Of a stretch of 64,000 bases of DNA, positions 1 through 8,212 are shown one piece after another. Position 1 is the first letter of the stretch; each line of letters starts with the position of its first letter. The DNA comes from Acidobacteriota bacterium (GTDB lineage: Bacteria; Acidobacteriota; JAAYUB01). A model generated the notes under the pieces. The model was given only the letters and a program-made list of their open reading frames with translations, searched no databases and was not told where the DNA came from. The position numbers were made by a program, and so were the translations under genes. The DNA lies in contig JAKQOW010000017.1 of NCBI GenBank assembly GCA_029565065.1, positions 62,001-126,000 on the forward strand. Reading direction: 5' to 3'.

Positions 1-1
1 A

Positions 2-442
2 TTCGACTACGCCCTGCTGGATGAGAACCTCAACCGCCTGTACCGGTCCGAGGACCGCATCGGGCGGCTGTTCGCGCTGTTCGCCGGCCTGGGCGTCGTC
101 ATCGCCTGCCTGGGCCTGGTGGGCCTGTCGACCTACTCGGCGGAGGTGCGGACGAAGGAGATCGGCGTCCGCAAGGTGCTCGGCGCCACGGCGGCGGGCA
201 CTGTCTGGCTGCTGGTGTCCGAATACTGCCGGTGGGTGTTGCTCGCGAGCGCCGTGGCGCTGGCCGGCGGGTATTACCTGATGACCCGCTGGCTGGAGCA
301 GTTCGCCTTCCGCACCGAAATCGACGCCGGAGTATTCGTCGTCACCGTTTTACTCGCGGTCTGCACCGCCATCTTGGCTGTCGGCGGGCAGGCGCTGCGG
401 GCCGCCCGATCCAGGCCAGTGGACGCCCTGCGCTACGAGTAA
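2..442 (+). CDS. MacB/FtsX-type ABC permease, C-terminal fragment
   Basis: The reading frame is open from the window edge, so the start lies upstream. The 146 visible residues are the last FtsX domain of a MacB-like permease: three hydrophobic segments, the cytosolic loop motif TKEIGVRKVLGA that in this family contacts the ATPase, and the terminal signature RPVDALRYE. The same ending recurs in the four permeases downstream, so this is the first visible member of a tandem paralogous array. By family knowledge these permeases are mechanotransmission subunits working with a cytoplasmic ATPase; none is seen here. Cargo unknown. Confidence 0.9.
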   Translation, partial: FDYALLDENLNRLYRSEDRIGRLFALFAGLGVVIACLGLVGLSTYSAEVRTKEIGVRKVLGATAAGTVWLLVSEYCRWVLLASAVALAGGYYLMTRWLEQFAFRTEIDAGVFVVTVLLAVCTAILAVGGQALRAARSRPVDALRYE

Positions 443-465
443 CGATGGCTGGGAAGGAGAAGACC

Positions 466-708
466 ATGAGCCTCAAGGATATTTTGGAAAAGATGCGGGC
501 GGCGGGCGACCCGGTCCTGCTGCAGGACGGCGACGGCGAGTGGCGGGCGGCGGAGCTGCTGGAGCGACTCTCGCCGCTGCGGCTCCGCACCGCGGCCTAC
601 CTGCAACCGGGCCTCTACATTGCCGAAATCAGCCCGGGCGGCTACCTGGGGCGGGTGCTGTTCCGGTTGCACCGCCCGGACCCGCCCGTTGACGGTCCTG
701 TGATCTGA
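466..708 (+). CDS. small hypothetical protein inside permease array
   Basis: An 80-residue ORF starting 23 bases after the preceding permease stop and ending 15 bases before the next permease. An in-frame ATG at 445 exists, but the ATG at 466 has a purine-rich GGGAAGGAGAAG site just upstream and is preferred. The protein is soluble-looking, with no signal peptide or membrane segment: an acidic-basic N-terminal helix (MSLKDILEKMRAAG) and a beta-prone middle. I do not recognise a family. Its tight placement suggests co-transcription with the permeases; whether it is a regulator, an adaptor or a chance ORF cannot be decided from the sequence. Confidence 0.55.
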   Translation: MSLKDILEKMRAAGDPVLLQDGDGEWRAAELLERLSPLRLRTAAYLQPGLYIAEISPGGYLGRVLFRLHRPDPPVDGPVI

Positions 709-723
709 ACGGAGGGGACGGCC

Positions 724-3117
724 ATGATCTGGATTCTGCTCAAACAAACACTGCGGGGCATTTTTCGAGACAAGTTCCACTCGTTCATCAACGTGTTCGG
801 ACTGGGGCTGGGCATCGCCTGCTGCATCATCGGCCTGCTGTTCATCCAGGACGAATGGTCCGCCGACCGGCGCCACGCCAACGCCGGGCGGATCTACCGG
901 TACGGGGTGCAGATGACCATCGGCGGCGTCACCGGCGTCCAGACAACCTGCAACGCGGCCGCCGGGCCGTTGCTGAAGGAGTTCATCCCGGGAATCGAAT
1001 CGTACATCCGCATCGGCTCCGCGGGTGAGATCCTGGTCAAGCACAAGGCCGATGCCTTCCAGGAAGAGAATTTCCTCTGGGCCGATCCCGGGCTGCTCAC
1101 CGCGTTCAGCCATTCGTTCGTCCACGGGAATCCGGCGGACGGTTTGAACCGGAACAACACCATGGTGCTGACCCGGTCCCTGGCCCGAAAAATTTTTGGT
1201 GAACGCAATCCCGTGGGCCAGATGCTGGAGATTGAAAACCATGGCCCGTTCGAGATCACCGGCGTGATCGCCGACCCGCCGCTCAGCGACCATCTGCAAT
1301 TCACCGCGCTGCTGTCTTTCTCCACTCTGTTCAAGGGCCTCGACCAGGCGGAGTTGTTCCAGCCGTCCAATCTGTCCGGAGACATGGGCTACGGATTGTA
1401 TTTCCTGTTCGCGCCGGGATTCACCGCCGAGGAATTCGCCGCCCAGGAGCGTCGGTTTTACGGCAAGTATCAGGCGGCCGTGGACGGCATCCAGTATCTC
1501 GGCCTGGTCGAGCCCCTGACGGACATCCGCCTGCGGTCGAGCCTGGATTCCGGCCAGGCTGCTGTCAACGCCCGTTTCCTGTTCTGGTTTGGCGGCATCG
1601 TCCTCTTCATCCTCTTTCTGGCCTGTGTCAACTATGTCAACCTGACCACTGCCCGGGCCAGCAAGCGAGCCAAGGAGATCGGGATCAAGAAGGTCGTCGG
1701 CTCCAGCCATGGAGCGCTGGTGGCCCACCTGCTCACCGAGTCGCTCGTGTTCGTGCTGGTGGCCCTGGCGGCCGGAATCATCCTGGCCCAGATCATCCTG
1801 GCGCTGACGCCGCTCAACGAGGTGATCGGCAAGAACCTCCAGGTCAACCCGCTTTCGAATCCCATCCTGCTGCCGGCGCTCGCGGCCATCTGGGTGGTCG
1901 TCGGCGTGCTGGCCGGCCTGTATCCCGCGTTCTACCTGGCGCGCCTGTCGCCGGTGCGGACACTCAAGGGAAAAGCCGGCTCCCCGGCCGCGGGACGGTT
2001 CATCCGCCAGGCGCTGCTGGTGGCGCAATTCGTCATCACCATCGCCGCCGTCGCCCTGACCCTGCTGATGGTCCGCCAACTGGACTACGTCCATGGCAAG
2101 GACTTGGGATTCCGGAAAGACCATGTGGTGGTCATCAAGGTCACCGAGGCCGGGCTCCTGAACCGCGTCGACGCGTTCAAGGACGAAGTCCGCCGCTGCC
2201 CCGGGGTGCGCGCGGCCGCCTGCTCGAACGCCGTGCCCGGCCTCGGCTACACCGGCTTTGCGTTCAATTGGGAGACGAGTTCCGGAGAAATGAAACTGCA
2301 CGCGTTTCCCTCGCTGCAGGCCGATTCGGATTATTTCCGCACCATGGACATCCAACTGATTCAGGGCCGCAATTTCTCCCGCCCGGCATCGCGGGCGGAT
2401 TTCCGGAACAAATCGCTCGAGGTTGTGGTCAACGAGCGCCTGGTCCGCTTGATGGGCTGGCAGGAACCCATCGGCAAGCGCTTCCAGTACGGAACCGTGG
2501 TGGGCGTGGTGCGCGATTTCCACTTCGATCCGCTGCACTACGACATCCGCCCCGTGTTCATCACGGCGCCGATGGACCCCGCCCCGTACGTGAGCGCGAG
2601 CATCCGCGGCGACCGGATCCGCGAGACGCTGCAGCAATTGCGCGCCCGCTGGCAGGCCTTCGCGCCGGGATACCCGTTCGCCTATACCTTCCTCGACCAA
2701 CGGATCGCCCGGATCTACACCGAAGACGAGAAGCAGCAGAAACTGGCGACCCTCTTCGCAGGCGTCTGTTTGTTGATCTCCTGCCTGGGCCTCTTCGCCC
2801 TGGCTTCGTTCACCATCGGCCAACGCACCAAGGAGATCGGCATCCGGCGGGCGTTGGGGGCATCGCTCGCCAGCGTGGTGGTGCTGCTCGGAAGGCGCTT
2901 TGTGCTGTGGGTGCTGCTGGCCAATGCGCTGGCCTGGCCCCTGACCTACCTGGCCATGCGCCAGTGGCTGGAGAGCTTCGTTTTCCGGACGCCCATCGGA
3001 ATCGGCGTCTTCCTCCTGGCGGGTGTATCGGTGTTGCTTGTGGCCATGCTCACGGTGAGCGTCCAGTCGATCCGGGCCGCCCGGGCCAACCCGGTGGACA
3101 GCCTGCGGTACGAATGA
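724..3117 (+). CDS. MacB/FtsX-type ABC transporter permease (tandem-domain, ~800 aa)
   Basis: A full-length 797-residue permease with an AGGGGACGGCC-type site before the ATG. Order: N-terminal membrane helix at about 22-45, a periplasmic MacB_PCD-like domain, a first FtsX domain (hydrophobic segments near 283-303, 338-360, 380-402 and 428-446, with the loop AKEIGIKKVVGS), a second periplasmic domain, and a second FtsX domain from about 675 to the end (loop TKEIGIRRALGA, tail NPVDSLRYE). This duplicated layout is the form common in Bacteroidota and Acidobacteriota MacB-like systems. The next gene starts 10 bases after its stop, indicating one transcript. Substrate unknown; no ATPase nearby. 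Confidence 0.93.
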   Translation: MIWILLKQTLRGIFRDKFHSFINVFGLGLGIACCIIGLLFIQDEWSADRRHANAGRIYRYGVQMTIGGVTGVQTTCNAAAGPLLKEFIPGIESYIRIGSAGEILVKHKADAFQEENFLWADPGLLTAFSHSFVHGNPADGLNRNNTMVLTRSLARKIFGERNPVGQMLEIENHGPFEITGVIADPPLSDHLQFTALLSFSTLFKGLDQAELFQPSNLSGDMGYGLYFLFAPGFTAEEFAAQERRFYGKYQAAVDGIQYLGLVEPLTDIRLRSSLDSGQAAVNARFLFWFGGIVLFILFLACVNYVNLTTARASKRAKEIGIKKVVGSSHGALVAHLLTESLVFVLVALAAGIILAQIILALTPLNEVIGKNLQVNPLSNPILLPALAAIWVVVGVLAGLYPAFYLARLSPVRTLKGKAGSPAAGRFIRQALLVAQFVITIAAVALTLLMVRQLDYVHGKDLGFRKDHVVVIKVTEAGLLNRVDAFKDEVRRCPGVRAAACSNAVPGLGYTGFAFNWETSSGEMKLHAFPSLQADSDYFRTMDIQLIQGRNFSRPASRADFRNKSLEVVVNERLVRLMGWQEPIGKRFQYGTVVGVVRDFHFDPLHYDIRPVFITAPMDPAPYVSASIRGDRIRETLQQLRARWQAFAPGYPFAYTFLDQRIARIYTEDEKQQKLATLFAGVCLLISCLGLFALASFTIGQRTKEIGIRRALGASLASVVVLLGRRFVLWVLLANALAWPLTYLAMRQWLESFVFRTPIGIGVFLLAGVSVLLVAMLTVSVQSIRAARANPVDSLRYE

Positions 3118-3127
3118 TGGGAGTGAT

Positions 3128-5479
3128 ATGATGCTGAGAAATTACCTGAAAGTCGCCTGGCGCAACCTCCTCCGTCACAAGGGCTATTCATTCATCAACA
3201 TCTTCGGGCTGGCGGCGGGTTTGGGCAGTTGCCTGATGATTCTCCTCTGGGTGCGGGATGAACTGGGCTACGACCGGTTTCATTCCAACGCCGCGGCCAT
3301 CTACCGCGTGGTGGCACAGATTGCCGAACCGGCCGGGGGGAACGAGTCCATCGCCGTCTTGCCGCCCAGCCTGGGGCCGGCCCTGAAGGCGGAGTTCCCG
3401 GAGATCCGGCAAACCGCGCGTCATCTGTACGTCGGTCAACAGATCGTGGCATACGGCGAGAAGCGGTTTTACGAAGACCGTGTCTCGCTGGTCGATCCCG
3501 AATTTCTCCAGATGTTCTCTTTTCCCTTGCGTCAGGGTGCGGTGGGAGGCGCGCTGTCCGACCCCCGGTCCATTGTGCTGACCGAATCGGCGGCGGCGAA
3601 ATATTTCGGGCCGGACGATCCGATGGGGAAAATCCTGCGCCTGAACAACCGCCGTGACTGCATCGTCACCGGCATCCTTGCCGACGTCCCCACGCAGTCG
3701 CATCTGACCTTCGACATCCTGCTTCCCTTCCAAGCCGCGGAGGAATTCGGATTTCCGACCCATACCTGGGAACGCTTTTCCTATGAAACGTATGTCACGG
3801 TGGGAGCCAACACCGATGTCTGGCAATTGAACCGTAAGATCGCCGCCCGGCTGCACCGGCCCCTGAACGATCCCGGCACCACCCTCAGCCTGCAACCCCT
3901 GACAGACATTCACCTGTATTCCGCGCATATCGGTGAAGGGGAAGTGCGCGGCGATATCCGGATCGTCGCCCTGTTCTCGCTGTTGGCGGTGTTCATTCTG
4001 TCCATGGCCGTCATCAATTACCTGAACCTGGCCACCGCCCGAGGCAGCACCCGGGGCAAGGAGATCGGCCTGCGCAAGGTGACCGGCGCCCGGCGCGGCG
4101 AGATCGCCGGCCAGTTCCTCGGGGAGTCCTATCTGCAGACCGCGCTGGCCATGATTGTCGCCATGATCCTGGTGATCATCGGCCTCCCCATCTTCAACTC
4201 CTTGTCCGGTAAAAACATCTCGCTCGATTCATTTCTCTCTCCGTCTACCGGATTGTTTTTATTCGGATTTTTCCTGGTCACCGGGTTGTTGGCCGGGCTG
4301 TATCCGGCCTGGCATCTCTCCCGGCTGAAACCGGCGGCGGTCCTCAAGGGCGGTTCCGCGTTTTCGACGGGTGGGCCCCGGTTGCGCAAGCTGCTGGTGG
4401 TGTTCCAGTTCGGCCTGACCATGATCCTGATCATCGGCAGCGTGAGCATCGGGCGCCAGCTGGATTTCCTGCGGACGCAGCGGCTGGGTTTCAACCAGGA
4501 GCAGGTCCTCATGGTGCCCCTGCGCGGGGACCTGGTCGACCGGCTGGCCCCGCTCAAAGTGGAACTCCGACGGAACTCCTCTGTCCTTAGCGCGGCGGCG
4601 GCCAGCGACCCGGTGATGATGTTCGGCAGCGTGATCCACATCGAGGCGTGGGAGGGGAAAAAGCCCAACGAACAGTTGAACTGCGCGATTGCCTCGTGCG
4701 ACGGGGATTTCCTCGAAACCCACGGCATTCAACTGGCTCGAGGGCGTTTTTTTTCCAATGCCCCGTCCGGCAGCCAGTCCGAGAAAGTCGTGGTCAACGA
4801 AACCGCGGTCCGGGCCCTGGGATTCGACCAGCCCATCGGCAAACACCTGGACAACCGGGAGATCATCGGCGTGGTCAAGGACTTCCATGCCCGTTCGCTG
4901 CACGCGCCCATCGGCCCCGTGGCCCTGATCTGCAATCCTGCCCGGTTCGAATACTTGTTCATCAAGCTCAAATCGGCCGATGCGGCGGTCCTGGCGTCGC
5001 TGACCCGGGCGTGGAATCGCATCGCTCCGGATTACCCGTTCGATTTCGCCTTCCTCGATCAGCGGATCGACAATTTGTACCGAGCCGATCAGCGGCTGGG
5101 CAGCGTGGTCAACGTCTTCACCCTGCTGGCCTTACTGATCGCAAACCTGGGGCTGTTGGGACTGGCCTCCCACCTGATCACCCGGCGCCGGAAGGAAATT
5201 GGAGTGCGTAAAGCGCTGGGGGCCCGGATGACCCAAATCCTGCTGATGCTTTCCCGGGAATTGATCCTAGGGGTGGCGTGGGCTGCCCTGATCGCCTGCC
5301 CGGTCGCGTTCTTTGCCTTGAATCACTGGCTGCACGGTTTCACCTACCGCATCTCGCTCGGGATCGGCGTGTTCGCGCTATCCATCACCCTGACGTTTGG
5401 GATTGCCTGGCTCACGATCAGCTATTTGGCCATCCGCGCCGCCCGGGCCAACCCGGTGGACTGCCTGCGATACGAGTGA
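3128..5479 (+). CDS. MacB/FtsX-type ABC transporter permease (tandem-domain, ~800 aa)
   Basis: A 783-residue paralogue of the flanking permeases. It opens with the typical MMLRNYLKVAWRNLLRHKG, a basic amphipathic stretch before the first membrane helix, then GYDRFHSNAAAIYRV at the start of the periplasmic domain. The two FtsX loops read GKEIGLRKVTGA and RKEIGVRKALGA, and it ends NPVDCLRYE. Two in-frame ATGs are adjacent (3128, 3131); either is possible. A 155-base spacer separates it from the next permease, the longest gap inside the array, so a second promoter may lie there. No ATPase motifs are present. Confidence 0.93.
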   Translation: MMLRNYLKVAWRNLLRHKGYSFINIFGLAAGLGSCLMILLWVRDELGYDRFHSNAAAIYRVVAQIAEPAGGNESIAVLPPSLGPALKAEFPEIRQTARHLYVGQQIVAYGEKRFYEDRVSLVDPEFLQMFSFPLRQGAVGGALSDPRSIVLTESAAAKYFGPDDPMGKILRLNNRRDCIVTGILADVPTQSHLTFDILLPFQAAEEFGFPTHTWERFSYETYVTVGANTDVWQLNRKIAARLHRPLNDPGTTLSLQPLTDIHLYSAHIGEGEVRGDIRIVALFSLLAVFILSMAVINYLNLATARGSTRGKEIGLRKVTGARRGEIAGQFLGESYLQTALAMIVAMILVIIGLPIFNSLSGKNISLDSFLSPSTGLFLFGFFLVTGLLAGLYPAWHLSRLKPAAVLKGGSAFSTGGPRLRKLLVVFQFGLTMILIIGSVSIGRQLDFLRTQRLGFNQEQVLMVPLRGDLVDRLAPLKVELRRNSSVLSAAAASDPVMMFGSVIHIEAWEGKKPNEQLNCAIASCDGDFLETHGIQLARGRFFSNAPSGSQSEKVVVNETAVRALGFDQPIGKHLDNREIIGVVKDFHARSLHAPIGPVALICNPARFEYLFIKLKSADAAVLASLTRAWNRIAPDYPFDFAFLDQRIDNLYRADQRLGSVVNVFTLLALLIANLGLLGLASHLITRRRKEIGVRKALGARMTQILLMLSRELILGVAWAALIACPVAFFALNHWLHGFTYRISLGIGVFALSITLTFGIAWLTISYLAIRAARANPVDCLRYE

Positions 5480-5597
5480 ACCGAATGGTCAAGCGCGATG
5501 GAGAGCAGTGAATTATGAGATTGATGTCCTGCAAGGACGCCCGAAGGTCGAACGCCACCAATAGAGCGAACGGTCCGGCCATGGAGTCCGGCCCGCG

Positions 5598-5630
5598 ATG
5601 ACCGGACGTATGTTGAACAAAAAGGAATAA
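5598..5630 (+). promoter_or_regulatory. candidate 10-codon upstream ORF
   Basis: An ATG at 5598 opens a 10-codon frame (MTGRMLNKKE) whose TAA at 5628-5630 ends four bases before the ATG of the next permease and lies right after that gene's AAGGA ribosome site. The arrangement could couple translation, or be chance; there is no clear ribosome site for the short ORF itself. Confidence 0.2.
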
Positions 5631-5634
5631 CGAG

Positions 5635-8157
5635 ATGACCATGAATCGCAGACACAGACCGCGTCACCGCATCCTGAGCCGTTTGATGCCGCCATTCGCT
5701 CGCCGGGATGTCACCGTGAACATCGACGAACAGCGGCCGGCGCAGGCCGGGGAACGCCAGCGCGGCAGGCTCGCCGTGAGCCCGGACATGCTGTTGAACT
5801 ACCTTCGGGTCGCCGTCCGCGGCCTGATGAAGCACAAGGTCTATTCCCTGCTCAACGTCGTCGGTCTGACCACCGGCCTGGCCACGTTCGTCCTCATCGC
5901 CCTGTACGTCCAGTTCGAGCTGAGCTTCGATCGGTACCACGACCAGGCCGACCGGATCTACCGGGTGGTCCGGGAGGAATACTGCTTCAGCCCGCCGGCC
6001 CTGGGGCCCCGCGTTCAGGATCGGTTCCCCGCCGTCCAGGCCGCCGCCCGCGTGGTCAAGGATGGCGACGTGCTGGTCTCCCGCGGCGACACCCACCTCA
6101 TCGAGCCGGAACTTCACTGGGTCGATCCGGCTCTGTTCGACATCTTCACGATCCCCCTTCGCCGCGGCGATCCGCACCAAGCGTTGCGGGCACCGGACGC
6201 GCTGGTCCTTTCCGAAAAGCTGGCCCGCAAGTACTTCGGCGACGGAGATCCCCTGGGCCAGACCCTGACCCTCTTCGACCATCAGCGATTCGTGGTGACG
6301 GGCGTGTTCGCGGAGATGCCGGTCAATTCCCACCTGCGCATGGAGATGATGGCGCCGCTGGACACCTGGTTCCGGCTGACGGGCAACGACGGCAACTCTT
6401 GGCGCTCCAACTTCGTCTACACCTACCTGTTCCTCCGGCCGGGAGCCGATCCGCAGGCCGTGCAGGGCGGTTTCCTGGACATGGAAACCGAGCTCCTGCG
6501 CAGCATGAGCGTGACCGTGGGCCCCGACTACAAGCGGACCTTCGGCATCCAGCCCATCACCGAGATCCACCTCCACTCCCACCGCCAGCAGGAGGTGAGC
6601 GCCAACAACGACATGACATATATCATCCTCGTGTCTGCGGTGGCCGTTCTGGTGCTGCTCATCGCCGGCGTCAACTACATGAACCTGGCTACCGCCCGCT
6701 CGCTGACCCGCAGCCGGGAGGTGGGTCTGCGCAAAGCGGTGGGAGCCCGGCGCATCCAGCTCGTCACCCAGTTCTTGGGCGAATCCGTCACCGTCATGAT
6801 GCTGGCCCTGGGCCTGTCTCTGTTGGTCGCCTGGCTGGTGCTCCCCTGGTTCAATACCTTGGTGGAGCGCGAGCTCAGCTTGAATCCCCTCGGCAATCCG
6901 TTCCTCTTCGGGGGCATCCTGTTGGTCAGTCTGCTGACAGGATTGCTGGCAGGCATCTACCCGGCGATCTTCCTGTCGGGCTTCCGGCCTGCCGCCGTCC
7001 TGAGCCGGACCTCCACCGGCGGGCCGCGGCCGGCGTCGCGGCTGCGGAACATCCTGGTGATGGCTCAGTTTACCGTGACGATCGTCCTGATTATCAGCAC
7101 CTTCGTAGTGCGGGACCAGCTGCTCTTCATGCGACAGGCCGACCTCGGTTTCAACCGGGAGCAGATCGTGATCCTCCCGGTCCGGGCCCAGGCCATCAGG
7201 CAGAACATCGAGGCCATTCGCACCGAACTGCTGCGCCGACCCGACATCACGGCCGTGGCGGCATCCGACAGTCTGCCCAACGACGTCACGACGTTTACCA
7301 GCCGCCCGTGGACCGGCAAGAGCTATGGCGAACCGGTGCCCATCTACTACAACACCGCCGACTACGGTTTCGTGGACCTGTTCGACATCGACATCGTGCA
7401 GGGCAGAAATTTCTCCCGGGAATTCCCGGCCGACGCGGCCGGGGCGTTTCTGGTCAACGAAACCGCCGTGCGGACCGCCGGTTGGAAAGATCCCCTGGGC
7501 CAGGAATTCACTCACTGGCGGGGGAATAAGGGCCGAATTGTGGGGGTGATGAAGGACTTCCACTTCCAGTCCCTGCACCAGCCCATCGCCCCCTTGTACA
7601 TCTTCTTAAATCCTGACGCCGTCTCGTTTCTATCCGTCAAGATCCGGTCGACGGATGTTCCTGCCACCCTGGCGGCGATCGAAGCCGGATTCAAGCGATT
7701 CTCCCCTCACTGGCCGTTCACGTACTCATTTTTCGACGATATGTTCGCTCGAGCCTACGAGGACGAGCAGCGGCTGGAAACGGTGTTCGGCGTGCTCGCC
7801 GGCCTGGCCGTGGTCATCGCCTGCCTGGGCTTGTTCGGACTATCCGTGTTCACGGCCGAGCAGCGGACCCGGGAGATCGGCATCCGTAAAGTGCTGGGCG
7901 CCGCGCCGGGCGGTATCGTGCTGCTTCTGTCCCGTGAGTTGCTGGGCGGGGTGCTGGTGGCCAACGTCCTGGCCTGGCCGGTGGCCTGGTTCGTCACGAG
8001 GCGCTGGCTGGAGGCGTACGCTTACCGTGTGGAAGCGGGCGTGCAACCGTTTGCAGCGGCGGCCACCCTGGCCGTCGTCATCGCCGGCCTGACGGTGAGT
8101 GTCCAGGCCGTCCGTTCGGCCCTGGCCAATCCGGCGGACAGCCTGCGTCGGCAGTGA
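5635..8157 (+). CDS. MacB/FtsX-type ABC transporter permease with basic N-terminal extension
   Basis: 840 residues. The conserved permease start (MLLNYLRVAVRG) is only reached at residue 52, position 5788. The upstream ATG at 5635 has an AAGGA site 8 bases away, whereas 5788 has none, so the longer start is preferred; it adds a 51-residue, Arg-rich, non-membrane tail. The rest is standard: N-terminal helix, periplasmic domain, FtsX domain with loop SREVGLRKAVGA, second periplasmic domain, second FtsX domain with TREIGIRKVLGA. The C-terminus (NPADSLRRQ) departs slightly from the LRYE ending of its neighbours. The tail has no recognised domain. Confidence 0.9.
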   Translation: MTMNRRHRPRHRILSRLMPPFARRDVTVNIDEQRPAQAGERQRGRLAVSPDMLLNYLRVAVRGLMKHKVYSLLNVVGLTTGLATFVLIALYVQFELSFDRYHDQADRIYRVVREEYCFSPPALGPRVQDRFPAVQAAARVVKDGDVLVSRGDTHLIEPELHWVDPALFDIFTIPLRRGDPHQALRAPDALVLSEKLARKYFGDGDPLGQTLTLFDHQRFVVTGVFAEMPVNSHLRMEMMAPLDTWFRLTGNDGNSWRSNFVYTYLFLRPGADPQAVQGGFLDMETELLRSMSVTVGPDYKRTFGIQPITEIHLHSHRQQEVSANNDMTYIILVSAVAVLVLLIAGVNYMNLATARSLTRSREVGLRKAVGARRIQLVTQFLGESVTVMMLALGLSLLVAWLVLPWFNTLVERELSLNPLGNPFLFGGILLVSLLTGLLAGIYPAIFLSGFRPAAVLSRTSTGGPRPASRLRNILVMAQFTVTIVLIISTFVVRDQLLFMRQADLGFNREQIVILPVRAQAIRQNIEAIRTELLRRPDITAVAASDSLPNDVTTFTSRPWTGKSYGEPVPIYYNTADYGFVDLFDIDIVQGRNFSREFPADAAGAFLVNETAVRTAGWKDPLGQEFTHWRGNKGRIVGVMKDFHFQSLHQPIAPLYIFLNPDAVSFLSVKIRSTDVPATLAAIEAGFKRFSPHWPFTYSFFDDMFARAYEDEQRLETVFGVLAGLAVVIACLGLFGLSVFTAEQRTREIGIRKVLGAAPGGIVLLLSRELLGGVLVANVLAWPVAWFVTRRWLEAYAYRVEAGVQPFAAAATLAVVIAGLTVSVQAVRSALANPADSLRRQ

Positions 8158-8212
8158 CTCTGTCGGCCCCGGCTCCAGGACGGGAATCGAGGTCTTTGTG
8201 CGAGGACAGCAA

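Noticed and set aside
433-2823. 796-codon minus-strand ORF antisense to the second permease
   Set aside because: Long frame produced by high GC on the opposite strand; Gly/Arg/Gln/Asp-rich with no domain, and the plus strand has a clear conserved protein.
5422-7578. 718-codon minus-strand ORF
   Set aside because: Shadow of the fourth permease; low-complexity composition and no recognisable motif.
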